The position numbers and the translations under genes are program-made. From PALSA-505 sp035308365 (GTDB lineage: Bacteria > Actinomycetota > Actinomycetes > Streptosporangiales > Streptosporangiaceae), in the NCBI GenBank assembly GCA_035308365.1, contig DATGGU010000061.1, positions 1 to 40,252 of the forward strand: a stretch of DNA of 40,252 bases. The letters are read 5' to 3'. This document shows, in pieces, positions 21,113-33,202 of this stretch. Positions within the stretch are counted from its first letter, which is position 1; each line of letters begins with the position of its first letter. The notes under the pieces are model-generated. The model worked only from the letters and a program-made list of their open reading frames with translations, was not told the origin of the DNA and did no database searches.

Positions 21113-22279
21113 TCAGTCCAGGTACTCCCGCAGCATCTGAGCGCGGCTCGGGTGACGCAGTTTGGCCAGGGTCTTGGACTCGATCTGCCGGATGCGCTCC
21201 CTGGTCACCCCGAATTCCCGGCCGACTTCCTCCAGCGTCCTCGGGTGGCCGTCGGTCAGGCCGAAGCGGAGCTGGATGATTGTCTGCTCCCGGCTGCTCA
21301 GCGTTTCCAGGATCCCGTCGAGGTGATCCTGCAGCATGATGAACGCCGCCGCCTCCATCGGCACCACCGCGTCGGCGTCCTCGATGAAGTCACCAAGATC
21401 GGAGTCTTCCTCGCCGATGGGCGACTGCAGCGAGACGGGTTCCTGGGCGACCCGCTGGATCTCCGCCACGCGCTGCGGGCAGATCCCCATCTCGGCCGCG
21501 ATCTCCTCGACGCTGGCCTCCCGGCCGAGATCCTGATGCAGCTGGCGCTGCACCCGGACCAGTTTGTTGATGGTCTCCACCATATGCACCGGAATGCGTA
21601 TGGTCCGGGCCTGGTCGGCGATCGCTCTGGTAATAGCCTGCCTGATCCACCAGGTGGCGTAGGTGGAGAACTTGTACCCCTTGGTGTAGTCGAACTTCTC
21701 CACCGCGCGGATGAGGCCCAGGTTCCCTTCCTGAATCAGGTCGAGGAATATGAGCCCGCGACCGATATAACGCTTGGCAATCGACACGACCAGCCGGAGA
21801 TTCGCCTCGATCAGCCGCTGTTTCGCCCGCACCCCGTCGGCGGCGAGCTGGGCGAGTTCGTCGTCCTGCGTCCGCACGCCAGTGAACACCGGCGTTCCGC
21901 GCAGCTTCTCCTCGGCGAACAGGCCCGCTTCGATCGACTTCGCGAGCTCGACTTCGTCTTCCGCCGTCAGCAGCGGAACGCGGCCGATCTCGCGCAGGTA
22001 GATGCGCACCAGGTCGCCGGGCGAGGCCCGGCGGCCCAGCTCGCTCTGGTCTTCTCTGCGCAGGTCCTCGACGTCGTCTTGAACCGGCTCGAGAACTTCC
22101 ACACCTTCATCGGCGAGCAGCCGCAGCACGCCCTCGATCGCGTCGGGTGGCAGGTCGGGGTGATCGAGAGCCGCCGCGATGTCGGCCATCGTGACGCCGC
22201 CTCGTTCCCTGCCGATGGCAACGAGGTCAGCCATCTGATCAGCCGATGGTGGTCCGCCGGGCAGCACCGTAAGGCTCAC
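21113..22279 (-). CDS. RNA polymerase sigma-70 factor, RpoD/HrdB/SigA type
   Basis: A primary-type sigma factor of about 388 residues. Region 1.2 is DLVRIYLREIGRVPLLTAED; region 2 holds NLRLVVSIAKRYIGRGLIFL, DLIQEGNLGLIRAVEKFDY and the -10 recognising KGYKFSTYATWWIRQAITRA; region 3 and region 4 (EEVGREFGVTRERIRQIESK) complete it. It lacks the long acidic N-terminus of HrdB, so it may be a group 2 or short group 1 factor. It lies downstream of dnaG in the classic macromolecular-synthesis order. The start is uncertain: GTG 22279 and ATG 22234 both lack a ribosome site, and a perfect palindrome GCAGACCAGTCTGC (22280-22293) touches the GTG. Confidence 0.93.
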   Translation of the reverse strand: MSLTVLPGGPPSADQMADLVAIGRERGGVTMADIAAALDHPDLPPDAIEGVLRLLADEGVEVLEPVQDDVEDLRREDQSELGRRASPGDLVRIYLREIGRVPLLTAEDEVELAKSIEAGLFAEEKLRGTPVFTGVRTQDDELAQLAADGVRAKQRLIEANLRLVVSIAKRYIGRGLIFLDLIQEGNLGLIRAVEKFDYTKGYKFSTYATWWIRQAITRAIADQARTIRIPVHMVETINKLVRVQRQLHQDLGREASVEEIAAEMGICPQRVAEIQRVAQEPVSLQSPIGEEDSDLGDFIEDADAVVPMEAAAFIMLQDHLDGILETLSSREQTIIQLRFGLTDGHPRTLEEVGREFGVTRERIRQIESKTLAKLRHPSRAQMLREYLD

Positions 22280-22470
22280 GCAGACCAGTCTGCACCGTGA
22301 CGCTGCGGTTATGGGGGACCCAATTTTGTCACCTCGATGACAGTAACGCCGACCGGCCTGAGCGAGATATACAACACCCCTGCTGACCAGCACCTCCGAG
22401 GGCTCCAGCAGCCTTGACCGCGGGGTTTGGGCCCGCTACCGGGTCGCATCGCCGGCGAATCACCCCGGAA

Positions 22471-24525
22471 TCACAGCGCCCCGGAGGCCTGCTCGATGAG
22501 CACCTTGCGCCGCTGTTCGAGCCCGATGAGATCGCCGAACAGCCGGTTGTACTCCGCTTGTGCCTCCGTCGGGTCCATCCTCTGCAGCTTCGACTTGACC
22601 CTGGAGATCTGACGGCTGACCGCCAGTTCCTCGACCCTGGCCAGGTGCGCGGAGACATACCTGGCGTCCGGCTCGCCGTCCGCACCCGGGGTGTGCAGCG
22701 GCTCGACGGCCAGTTCCGTTACCAGCGCCTGTGTCCGGTCGTCCGGGGCGGCCTCGCGCAGGCTCCTGGCCCATTCCCGGCCACCGAGCGAGCGAGCCCC
22801 CCGAGCCGGATCAGGCGCAGAGACATCGGAGCTGTCACTGGCACCATCCCAGCCACCGCAAGCGCAGATGAGCCGGAAAACCTCGGCGTGGGCAGGCACG
22901 GTGAAGGCGGCCGGGCCGAGCGCCGCGACGGCCGGACCGCACAGCCCGGGCCGCTGCACGGCGAGCTTGAGCGCCTCCCGCTCGACCTGCACCGCCGGGT
23001 CGTTCGGGTCGTAGGAGCCGGCCCCGTTCTCCCCCGCCTCGCCGTTCAGCGGGGTTGCGCTCTCCCAGGGACCCGGCCCGGCCGGGTTCCGGGGCCCGCC
23101 GCCCCCCGCAGGCCGTCCCGCCGGCCCCCGGCCCGCAGGGGACTGGCCGGCTGGGCGCCCGCCGGGCGGGCGCCCGGCCGGGACGGCCTGCCCACCGCTG
23201 CCGGCGTGCTCGCGAATCCGTGCCAGCACGAACGTCTCGTCCAGCAAGCCGAGCCAGCGGTCCAGGCTGATCGCGTACTGGTGCCGGTGCCCCTTGTCCT
23301 TGATCCGGGCGACGATCGGGGCGGCCGCGTCCAGCGCGGCCAGCCGCCCCTCGATGGTGTCGAGGTCGTACTGGCTCACCGCGCTGCGGATGGCGTACTC
23401 GAACAGCGGGACGCGGCTGGCGATCAGATCCCGCACGGCCGCGTCTCCCCGGGAAAGCCTCAGGTCGCAAGGGTCAAGACCATCGGGCTGCACGGCGACG
23501 AAGGTCTGGGTGACGAACTTGTCCTCCAGGCCGAACGCGCGCAGCGCGGCCCGCTGCCCGGCGGCGTCGCCGTCGAAGGTGAAGATGACCTCGCCGCGGA
23601 ACTCGCTCGCGTCCATCAGCAGCCGGCGCAGGATCCGGATGTGCCCCTCACCGAACGAGGTGCCCGAGGTCGCCACCGCGGTCGGCACCCCCGCCAGGTG
23701 GCAGGCCATCACGTCGGTGTAGCCCTCCACCAGCACGGCCTGGCGGCGTTGCGCGATCTCCCGCTTCGCCAGGTCGGCGCCGTACAGCACCGAGCTCTTC
23801 TTGAACAGCGGGGTCTCGGGCGTGTTGAGATACTTGGGCCCGTCGTCGCGGTCGAACAGCTTGCGCGCACCGAAGGCGATCACGTCGCCGGTGAGATCCC
23901 TGATCGGCCAGATCAGCCGCCCGCGGAACCGGTCCATCGGTCCGCGCCGGCCCTCCTTGGCCAGCCCGCCGGTGAGCAGTTCGGCGTCGGAGAAGCCACG
24001 GCCGCGCAGGTGGCTGGTGAGCGCCTCCCAGGCCTCCGGCGCGTAGCCGACGCCGAACCGGTCCGCCTGGTCGAGGTCGAAGCCGCGGGAGGCGAGGAAC
24101 TCCCGCCCGGCCGCGGCGTCCGGGGTGCGCAACTGCTCGGCGAAGAACTCGGCCGCGGCCCTGTGCGCGGCAATGAGCCTGCGCCGCTGGCTCTGCTCCT
24201 GGCCCGGCACGTGCCCGCCCTGCTCATAACGGAGCTCAATGCCTGCCCTGGCGGCCAGTCTCTCGACAGCCTCGGTAAAGGACAGGCTGTCGACCTTCTG
24301 CACGAACGAGATGACATCGCCACCCTGGGCGCAGCTGAAGCAGTAATAGAGTCCCCGGCTTGGCGTGACGTTGAACGAGGGGGTCTTCTCGTCATGGAAG
24401 GGGCACAGCCCCTTGAGCGAGCCGCCGCCCGCGTTGCGCAACTGCAGGTACTCGCCGACAACCTCGTCGATGGGCGAGCGCTCGCGAACCGTGGCTATGT
24501 CCTCGTCACGAATCCGCCCAGCCAC
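22471..24525 (-). CDS. dnaG: DNA primase DnaG
   Basis: A 684-residue primase that makes RNA primers at the fork. The zinc finger is CPFHDEKTPSF...YYCFSC (Cys41, His44, Cys62, Cys65). The catalytic core carries GGLAKEGRRGPMDRFRGRLI and the TOPRIM motifs EGYTDVMA (Glu267, Asp271) and FDGDAAGQ (Asp318, Asp320). A Pro/Gly/Ala/Arg-rich linker (about 450-495) precedes the C-terminal helicase-binding domain, which ends with the helical EVERLxxxxx-like SRVKSKLQRMDPTEAQAEYN. The ATG at 24525 begins MAGRIRDEDIATVRERSPID, the normal start. It sits between dgt upstream (with the divergent HAD gene between) and the sigma factor 191 bp downstream. Confidence 0.97.
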   Translation of the reverse strand: MAGRIRDEDIATVRERSPIDEVVGEYLQLRNAGGGSLKGLCPFHDEKTPSFNVTPSRGLYYCFSCAQGGDVISFVQKVDSLSFTEAVERLAARAGIELRYEQGGHVPGQEQSQRRRLIAAHRAAAEFFAEQLRTPDAAAGREFLASRGFDLDQADRFGVGYAPEAWEALTSHLRGRGFSDAELLTGGLAKEGRRGPMDRFRGRLIWPIRDLTGDVIAFGARKLFDRDDGPKYLNTPETPLFKKSSVLYGADLAKREIAQRRQAVLVEGYTDVMACHLAGVPTAVATSGTSFGEGHIRILRRLLMDASEFRGEVIFTFDGDAAGQRAALRAFGLEDKFVTQTFVAVQPDGLDPCDLRLSRGDAAVRDLIASRVPLFEYAIRSAVSQYDLDTIEGRLAALDAAAPIVARIKDKGHRHQYAISLDRWLGLLDETFVLARIREHAGSGGQAVPAGRPPGGRPAGQSPAGRGPAGRPAGGGGPRNPAGPGPWESATPLNGEAGENGAGSYDPNDPAVQVEREALKLAVQRPGLCGPAVAALGPAAFTVPAHAEVFRLICACGGWDGASDSSDVSAPDPARGARSLGGREWARSLREAAPDDRTQALVTELAVEPLHTPGADGEPDARYVSAHLARVEELAVSRQISRVKSKLQRMDPTEAQAEYNRLFGDLIGLEQRRKVLIEQASGAL

Positions 24526-24641
24526 GTGCCCTCCGGCCTTCCGCCCGTGCCACTCCTTGTCGCGGCGAGTCTAGTCCTTCCTGCCGACAGCGGCTGGCCT
24601 CCCTGGAAAGGGCCGGGCCACGCCGCTGATACCGTCGCGGG

Positions 24642-25349
24642 GTGCGCGGGCATCTGGTGCTGTGGGACATCGACTACACGCTGATCGACGGGGGCGGCCT
24701 CAGCAGGCAGCTCTACCGCACGGTTTTCGCTGAGCTGTTCGGCCGCGAACTGGCCGTGGTCGCCCCGATGGACGGGCGGACCGACCGGGCGATCATCCTG
24801 GACACCCTGACCCAGGCCGGGATCGCCGACCCGGGCAGCCATGTCGCGCCGTTCATCGGCAAGCTGACCGGCCACGCGCCACGGTTCGCCGAGCGCGTCG
24901 CCGCACATGGCCGGGCGCTGCCCGGCGCCGCCGCCGTGCTCGCCGCGCTGGCCACACCCGACGGGCAGGCCCGCGGCCAGGTGGTCCAGTCCGTGCTCAC
25001 CGGCAACATCAGGGCGCTGGCCGAGGCCAAGCTCGGTGCCCTGGGCCTGTCCGCCCACCTCGACCTGGCCGTCGGTGCCTACGGCGACGCGCACGAGGAC
25101 CGGGCCGACCTGGTCCAGTTTGCCCGCCGCGCCGCCGGCCAGGCCTACGGGACTGACTTCGGCGGCGAGGCGACCGTGCTCATCGGCGACACCCCGCACG
25201 ATGTGCGGGCCGCCCTGGTCACCGGCGCCCGCGCCGTCGCCGTGGCCACCGGCGGTTTCACCGCGGCCCAGCTTGCCGCCGCGGGGCCGCACGTGCTGCT
25301 GCCCGATCTCACCGGCACCGGGGACGTGATAGCGGCCATCGTCGGCTGA
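24642..25349 (+). CDS. HAD-superfamily hydrolase (phosphoglycolate-phosphatase-like)
   Basis: A 235-residue HAD phosphatase. Motif I is LVLWDIDYTLIDGGG with the nucleophile Asp9 and Asp11; motif II is SVLTGN; the lysine of motif III is in LAEAKLGAL; motif IV is TVLIGDTPHDVRAA with two acidic residues. A helical cap lies between motifs I and II. This is a subfamily I phosphoglycolate-phosphatase/beta-phosphoglucomutase-like enzyme; the substrate cannot be told. GTG 24642 is divergent from dnaG and the gene is inserted against the strand of its neighbours. Confidence 0.9.
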   Translation: MRGHLVLWDIDYTLIDGGGLSRQLYRTVFAELFGRELAVVAPMDGRTDRAIILDTLTQAGIADPGSHVAPFIGKLTGHAPRFAERVAAHGRALPGAAAVLAALATPDGQARGQVVQSVLTGNIRALAEAKLGALGLSAHLDLAVGAYGDAHEDRADLVQFARRAAGQAYGTDFGGEATVLIGDTPHDVRAALVTGARAVAVATGGFTAAQLAAAGPHVLLPDLTGTGDVIAAIVG

Positions 25350-25452
25350 CCACCGCTCCGGTTCCCATCGTCAAATATTCCGCTGCTTTCAAGAACGAAA
25401 TTCTCCGTTACGGTAGGGGCCGGCGCCGTCGGTCTCGCTCAGCCGTCGCTGC

Positions 25453-26685
25453 TCAACGGCACAGTTTCCGGTGCCAGGCGATGGCGGACGTATCGGTGAG
25501 CGAGGCGATCTGATCGACCACGACGCGGCGCCGCTCCTGGCCGGACCCGGCCGCCGCCCAGGCCGGGCGCAGCAGCGGGTCCAGCGTTCCCGGTGCGCCA
25601 AGCTGGATGGCGGCGGCAAGCTCGGCGACGAGGTCGCGCTCGGCGGCCTGCGCCGCGGCGGCCCCGTCCCGGTTCATCACGTAGCAGGCGGTCACGCCCT
25701 TGAGCAAAGCGCATTCGAGGCGCTGGGTCCGCGGCACGGCGAGGTCGGCGCCGTACCTGGTCAGCCGGGTGGCGCCGTTGGACGAGGCAAGCGTCGCCGC
25801 CTGCGCGGCCTGGCAGAACCTGCCGATCAGCTCGCTGGTCAGGTTCTTCAGCGCGGCCAGCGAGCGCGGCCCGCCGTCGAACTCGGCCGGCCAGCAGTCC
25901 AGGGCCAGCAGCCGGCCGAACACCCCGGTCAGCTCGCCGAGCGTCACAGAGCCTGGGTCGCAATAGGTCTGCGCGGTGAGTTTGGCCACCTCCTGCTGCT
26001 GGGCGGGGTCGCGCAGGGCCGGCAGGGTGATCAGCCCGGCCTGCAGCCCGTCCTCCAGGTCGTGGACGGAGTAGGCCACGTCGTCGGCCCAGTCCATGAT
26101 CTGTGCCTCCAGGCAGGACCGGCCGGGCGGCGCGCCGTCGCGGATCCACTCGAAGGCCTCGGCGTCCTGGGTGTAGGCACCGAACTTGCCGGTGCCGCCC
26201 GGGTCCGCACCGGCCAGCCACGGGTATTTCAGCGTGGCGTCCAGGGTGGCCCGGGTCAGGTTGAGCCCCGCGCCCGGCACCTTGGTCTCCAGCCGGGTGA
26301 GCAGGCGCAGGCTCTGCGCGTTTCCCTCGAACCCGCCGCAGTCGGCCGCGAGGACGGCCAGGGCCGCCTCCCCGTTGTGACCGAACGGCGGATGGCCGAG
26401 GTCGTGTGCCAGGCAGGCCGCGTCCACCAGGTCCCTGTCGCACCCGATCGCGCCGGCCAGCTCGCGCCCGATCTGGGCGCACTCCAGCGAATGGGTGAGC
26501 CTGGTGCGCGGGAAGTCGGCCTCGCCGGGCGGCACGACCTGGGTCTTGGCGGCCAGCCTGCGCAGCGCGGAGCTGTGCAGCACCCGGGCACGGTCCCGCT
26601 CGAACGGGCCGCGCCCGGGGCGCTTGGGCGGCTCGGCCACCCACCGCTGCACCGCCGCGGCGTCATAGCCGGAGCCCATGGTCAC
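25453..26685 (-). CDS. dgt: Deoxyguanosinetriphosphate triphosphohydrolase-like protein
   Basis: A 410-residue HD-domain dNTPase. The metal site is THSLECAQIG (His65), CLAHDLGHPPFGHNGE (His94, Asp95) and IMDWADDVAYSVHDLEDG with the last Asp. FERDRARVLHSSALRRLAAK opens the fold as in all Dgt proteins. These enzymes release tripolyphosphate from dNTPs and help tune dNTP pools. It precedes dnaG in the same direction with the HAD gene between them on the other strand; dgt-dnaG neighbourhood is a conserved actinobacterial order. ATG 26685 (MTMGSGYDAAAVQRW); a GTG-free start at the second Met is possible. Confidence 0.94.
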   Translation of the reverse strand: MTMGSGYDAAAVQRWVAEPPKRPGRGPFERDRARVLHSSALRRLAAKTQVVPPGEADFPRTRLTHSLECAQIGRELAGAIGCDRDLVDAACLAHDLGHPPFGHNGEAALAVLAADCGGFEGNAQSLRLLTRLETKVPGAGLNLTRATLDATLKYPWLAGADPGGTGKFGAYTQDAEAFEWIRDGAPPGRSCLEAQIMDWADDVAYSVHDLEDGLQAGLITLPALRDPAQQQEVAKLTAQTYCDPGSVTLGELTGVFGRLLALDCWPAEFDGGPRSLAALKNLTSELIGRFCQAAQAATLASSNGATRLTRYGADLAVPRTQRLECALLKGVTACYVMNRDGAAAAQAAERDLVAELAAAIQLGAPGTLDPLLRPAWAAAGSGQERRRVVVDQIASLTDTSAIAWHRKLCR

Positions 26686-26775
26686 CTGCTGCGCGCCGAC
26701 CGCCTCCCCACTACCGCCGCCCGCCGCCGGGCAGCGGGCCTGTCACTGGCTCACCCATCGCTTGAAACGTTACCC

Positions 26776-29475
<2,700 letters not shown>

Positions 29476-29696
29476 GGCACGTTCTCCTCGCGATGCCACC
29501 CGCACACGACGGTCCCGACGCGGGGCGGCTGATGATGGCGGACTTACGGCTCTTTCGATGGGACTCTACCGAGAGTGGGCGCATCCCGTGGACACGGCTG
29601 CTCATTGGTCTGGACCTATCCGGGTGTATGCGAAGAAACCGGCCACAGCGGGACGTGACCGGAGCAACCTTCAACCCCGATCCGCGTCTGTGAAAT

Positions 29697-30035
29697 GTGG
29701 GAGCCGACATTGTCAGCGTTGCCCGCCTTCCCGATGTGCTCGAAATCGGCCCCGGCGGCGCCCGGCTGGCGGATCCACCCGGCCATCGCGATGCCGACCT
29801 GGCTCTCACCATCCTCTACCAGGAGCATGCCGTCGGCCTCATCCGGCTTGCCTTCGTCATGCTGGGCGACCGGCCCGCCGCCGAGGACGTGGTGCAGGGG
29901 GCGTTCTGCGGGCTGTTCCGGCGCTGGCCGCACCTGTCCGGCCAGGCCAAATCGGTGGCCATCATCCTGGCCTGGCTGGCCGGTTTCGTGGTGCTCGCCG
30001 CGCTGTCGGTGCGCAGCACCGCGGAGAAGATCTGA
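29697..30035 (+). CDS. Truncated ECF sigma region 2 joined to a transmembrane helix
   Basis: A 112-residue frame. Residues 37-80 (LTILYQEHAVGLIRLAFVML, GDRPAAEDVVQGAFCGLFRR) match region 2 of SigE-type ECF sigma factors, including the AEDVVQ core that follows the polymerase-binding helix. Region 4 is missing; instead residues 86-104 (SVAIILAWLAGFVVLAALSV) form a hydrophobic helix, then RSTAEKI and the stop. A typical ECF factor has about 170 residues and no membrane helix. GTG 29697 has no clear ribosome site, so it may be a remnant; but the frame is intact and a strong terminator follows. Possible roles, all inferred: a membrane-held decoy or a decayed gene. Confidence 0.55.
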   Translation: MGADIVSVARLPDVLEIGPGGARLADPPGHRDADLALTILYQEHAVGLIRLAFVMLGDRPAAEDVVQGAFCGLFRRWPHLSGQAKSVAIILAWLAGFVVLAALSVRSTAEKI

Positions 30036-30057
30036 CCAGGCCTTCTTGACCGGCCAG

Positions 30058-30088
30058 GGCCCGGGATGCGGGGCGTCCCGGGCCTTTT
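30058..30088 (+). terminator. Intrinsic terminator after the sigma2-TM gene
   Basis: GGCCCGGGA (30058-30066) and TCCCGGGCC (30076-30084) form a perfect 9-bp stem with a 9-nt loop followed by TTTT (30085-30088), 22 bp after the stop at 30035. The T-tract is on the plus strand, so it serves the small gene and not glyS. Confidence 0.8.
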
Positions 30089-30142
30089 GGCGAACGGCGT
30101 GCTCGCAGTGGCAACGAACGCACCCGCTTCGCAATCGCTCGG

Positions 30143-31531
30143 TCAGCAGCCGGCCAGCCGCTCGGCCAGGTAGGACTCGACCCGGTCGAGGCCGATCCGC
30201 TCCTGCCGCATGGAGTCGCGTTCCCTGACGGTCACCGCCTGGTCGGTCAGTGTGTCGAAATCCACCGTCACGCAGAACGGCGTGCCGATTTCGTCCTGGC
30301 GGCGGTACCTGCGGCCGATCGCGCTCGCGTCGTCGAAGTCGGCGTTCCAGCGCTTGCGCAGGGTAGCGGCCAGGTCCCGGGCCTTGGGCGACAGGTCCGG
30401 GTTGCGGGACAACGGCAGCACGGCCACCTTGACCGGGGCGATCCGGGGGTCGAGCCGCAGCACCGTCCGCTTCTCCATGCCCCCCTTGGTGTCCGGCGCC
30501 TCGTCCTCGGCGTAGCCGTCGAGCAGCAGCACCAGCATGGTCCGGTCCACACCGAGCGCGGGCTCGATGACGTAGGGCACGTAGCGCTCGCCCGACTCCG
30601 GGTCGAGGTAGGACATGTCCACGCCGGACGCCTTGGCGTGCACGGTCAGGTCGTAGTCGGTCCGGTTCGCGATGCCCTCGAGCTCACCCCACTCGCTGCC
30701 GGGGAACCCGAAGCGGTACTCGATGTCCACCGTCCGCTTGGAGTAGTGCGAGCGTTTCTCTGCCGGATGCTCGTACAGCCGGAGGTTCTCCTTGCGCACG
30801 CCCAGGCCGGCATGCCAGCCGAACCGCGCGTCGATCCACCGCTCGTGCCATTCCTCGTCCGTGCCGGGCTTGACGAAGAACTCCAGCTCCATCTGCTCGA
30901 ACTCGCGGGTGCGGAAGATGAAGTTACCCGGGGTGATCTCGTTGCGGAACGACTTGCCGATCTGGCCGATGCCGAACGGCACCTTCCGGCGCGAGGTCTG
31001 CAGCACGTTGCGGTAGTTGATGAAGATGCCCTGCGCGGTCTCTGGCCGCAGGTAGGCGACCCCCGACTCGTCCTCGGTGGCCCCGAGAAACGTGCGCAGC
31101 AGTCCGTTGAACATCCGGGGCTCGGTGAAGGCCCCCTTGGTGCCACAGTGCGGGCAGGCGATGTCGGCCAGGCCGTTCTCCGGGAGGTGGCCGTGCCGTT
31201 CCTGATAGGCCTCCTCCAGGTGATCGGCGCGGAACCGCTTGTGGCAGGACATGCACTCGGTCAGCGGATCCACGAACTCGGTGACGTGGCCGCTGGCCTC
31301 CCACACCTCACGGGCCAGGATGACCGATGAGTCCAGGCCGACGATGTCCTCTCGCTCGGTCACTACCGAACGCCACCACTGCCGCTTGATGTTGTTCTTC
31401 ATCTCGGCACCGAGCGGGCCGTAGTCCCAGGAAGCGCGCAGACCTCCGTAGATCTCGCTGGACGGGTAGACGAACCCCCGCCGTTTGCAGAGGCTGACGA
31501 GAGTGTCCATGCGATCGGTGCGTCGGGCCAT
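30143..31531 (-). CDS. glyS: Glycyl-tRNA synthetase, homodimeric (class II)
   Basis: A 462-residue class II synthetase charging tRNA-Gly. Opening MDTLVSLCKRRGFVYPSSEI and YGGLRASWDYGPLGAEMKNN, class II motif 2 around FRNEITPGNFIFRTREFEQM, motif 3 around PALGVDRTMLVLLLDGYAED, and an anticodon-binding domain from about residue 355 (IAPVKVAVLPLSR). A zinc-like cluster CMSCHKRF...CPHCGTKG is inserted, normal for this type. ATG 31531 has GGAG 6 bp upstream; ATG 31543 is a less likely start. The gene belongs to the conserved recO-glyS-dgt-dnaG neighbourhood. Confidence 0.97.
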   Translation of the reverse strand: MARRTDRMDTLVSLCKRRGFVYPSSEIYGGLRASWDYGPLGAEMKNNIKRQWWRSVVTEREDIVGLDSSVILAREVWEASGHVTEFVDPLTECMSCHKRFRADHLEEAYQERHGHLPENGLADIACPHCGTKGAFTEPRMFNGLLRTFLGATEDESGVAYLRPETAQGIFINYRNVLQTSRRKVPFGIGQIGKSFRNEITPGNFIFRTREFEQMELEFFVKPGTDEEWHERWIDARFGWHAGLGVRKENLRLYEHPAEKRSHYSKRTVDIEYRFGFPGSEWGELEGIANRTDYDLTVHAKASGVDMSYLDPESGERYVPYVIEPALGVDRTMLVLLLDGYAEDEAPDTKGGMEKRTVLRLDPRIAPVKVAVLPLSRNPDLSPKARDLAATLRKRWNADFDDASAIGRRYRRQDEIGTPFCVTVDFDTLTDQAVTVRERDSMRQERIGLDRVESYLAERLAGC

Positions 31532-31668
31532 CAAGGTCTCCATCCGGCTGGCGGTCGGAGGGCTGCGAGCGCGGGCAACCCGGGGTCTGGCTTCGCGGTT
31601 CCCCAAGCTTACTGGCCACTGGCAGCCACCTCGACCGAGTTACCGGCCCGTCCCGGTCCGCACGCATA

Positions 31669-33177
31669 TCAGCCGTAGACGGCACCCCCGACCCAATCTG
31701 AGTCTATGTCGAGTTTGATACCGCCGACCGTTACCCAGTGGCCGCCCTCGTACTGCTTGATCCGGTGGTCCCCGGTCCACCAGGAATTCAGCACATAGGG
31801 CGTGCCGGTGAGGTTTGCCTGGTTATCCCACAGCGCGAACCAGATGGATTCGGGCTTGACCAGCGTGCGTCCGTAAACGGTGCTCGCATTGCCCATATCC
31901 TCGACGCCGGACGCGGCGCTCGAATACATCCCGGAGACGTAATGCAGGTTCCCGAGCTCCTGGTCCCAGGCGTTCATAAAGGACAGCACGCTGTCCCGGC
32001 AACTGCTGTCGCCGCTGTTGTAGGCCTCCATGTCAAAATAGATGGGCGAGCCGGTGCCCAGGCCGAGCGACTGCGCGTCGTGCACGGCGTCGCTGGCCGC
32101 CCAGGTCCCCTCGGGAGCGGCCTGGCTTGGCTGGATCTCCTGGCTGAAGGAGTCGCACGGCGCCTGCCGGCCGACGTAGACCGGGATCAGCGACCAGCCC
32201 ATGGCCCGGACGGACCGCACCCAGGACGCGGACAGGTTGCCGTAGTCACAGGCCATCTCCGCCCCGCCGATGTAGATCGCGGCCACCGAGTAGCTGTGCC
32301 GCCAGGCCTGCATGGCCTGCAGTGAGGGTGCCGTGCACGTGTCGAACCCGGCCACCGGCGAGGTCATGTAGGACGTGCTCACCGGCGTACTCGCCGGGCT
32401 GGTCACCGGCGACGATGACGGGGAAGGCGACGGGGACGGCGAGCTAAGCGGCGTGCTGGCTGGCGGCAGGGACGGGGACGGGGACGGGCCGGCCGGCGGG
32501 GATGAGGGGGTCAGCGCAGACGGGGTGGCCGATGGAGATGGGCTGGCCGGCCACGCCGGGCTCGTCGCTGCGGATTGCTGTGATGGCGACGCGGAAACCG
32601 GCGGTGTCGCGGCGGCAGCCGGTGTCACGGCGGGTTGCGCCGCCGGGGCGAGATCGCGCGGGACAACGGGCCAGGCCCCTGGGGCACGCTGATGGAGCGC
32701 CACGGGTGCGGCGGTGCCGGCGCTGTGCAAGCTGCTCAGCACCCGCCGCACGGCGCCCGGGTCCGCGCCATAGGTGGCGGTCACGGTGACACCGGGCTGC
32801 GGCGTCGCCGCGGCGGCCAGCCCGCCGCCCACCTCGGCGCTCTGCATCTGGACCGCCGGGCCTGCGGCGGGCCGGCCGGCCTCGCTGGACGGCGCGATGC
32901 TCACCGTGCCGGCCCGGCCGATGAGGTTCGGCGGGCACTGCTGGTTGACCCCTGGACTGCCAAGGTAAACCGCGTTTCTGTCATAGCGCACGCATTGTGC
33001 CGAATTACGGCCGAGCTGGTATACGGGCCAGTTAGCAGGGACGTTGAAGGTATATCCGTCATACCGGACTGTTTTGATCCCCGGCTGTGCCCTCGCCGAC
33101 GCCTTAACGCTGCCTGGGACGAGCAGAATCCCAAACGTGGCTGCGAAAGCAGCGCATGCCACGGCCGTGCGCCTCAT
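31669..33177 (-). CDS. Secreted protein with C-terminal DUF1906 (Rv2525c-like) domain
   Basis: A 502-residue exported protein. MRRTAVACAAFAATFGILLV is a signal peptide ending near ASA at 27-29. An N-terminal domain (30-150) contains TVRYDGYTFNVPANWPVYQL and four Cys. Residues about 165-275 are a Pro/Ser/Thr/Ala linker. From about 276 the DUF1906 glycoside-hydrolase-like TIM barrel follows: AGFDTCTAPSLQAMQAWRHS, AAIYIGGAEMAC, WSLIPVYVGRQAPCDS, PIYFDMEAYNSGDSSC and LDIDSDWVGG. The family includes Mycobacterium tuberculosis Rv2525c, linked to the cell envelope; FDMEAY supplies acidic residues as in GH25. Lies between recO and glyS, an insertion into an otherwise conserved order. Confidence 0.88.
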   Translation of the reverse strand: MRRTAVACAAFAATFGILLVPGSVKASARAQPGIKTVRYDGYTFNVPANWPVYQLGRNSAQCVRYDRNAVYLGSPGVNQQCPPNLIGRAGTVSIAPSSEAGRPAAGPAVQMQSAEVGGGLAAAATPQPGVTVTATYGADPGAVRRVLSSLHSAGTAAPVALHQRAPGAWPVVPRDLAPAAQPAVTPAAAATPPVSASPSQQSAATSPAWPASPSPSATPSALTPSSPPAGPSPSPSLPPASTPLSSPSPSPSPSSSPVTSPASTPVSTSYMTSPVAGFDTCTAPSLQAMQAWRHSYSVAAIYIGGAEMACDYGNLSASWVRSVRAMGWSLIPVYVGRQAPCDSFSQEIQPSQAAPEGTWAASDAVHDAQSLGLGTGSPIYFDMEAYNSGDSSCRDSVLSFMNAWDQELGNLHYVSGMYSSAASGVEDMGNASTVYGRTLVKPESIWFALWDNQANLTGTPYVLNSWWTGDHRIKQYEGGHWVTVGGIKLDIDSDWVGGAVYG

Positions 33178-33202
33178 AATCCCCCCTGGCAGAACACCTG
33201 TG

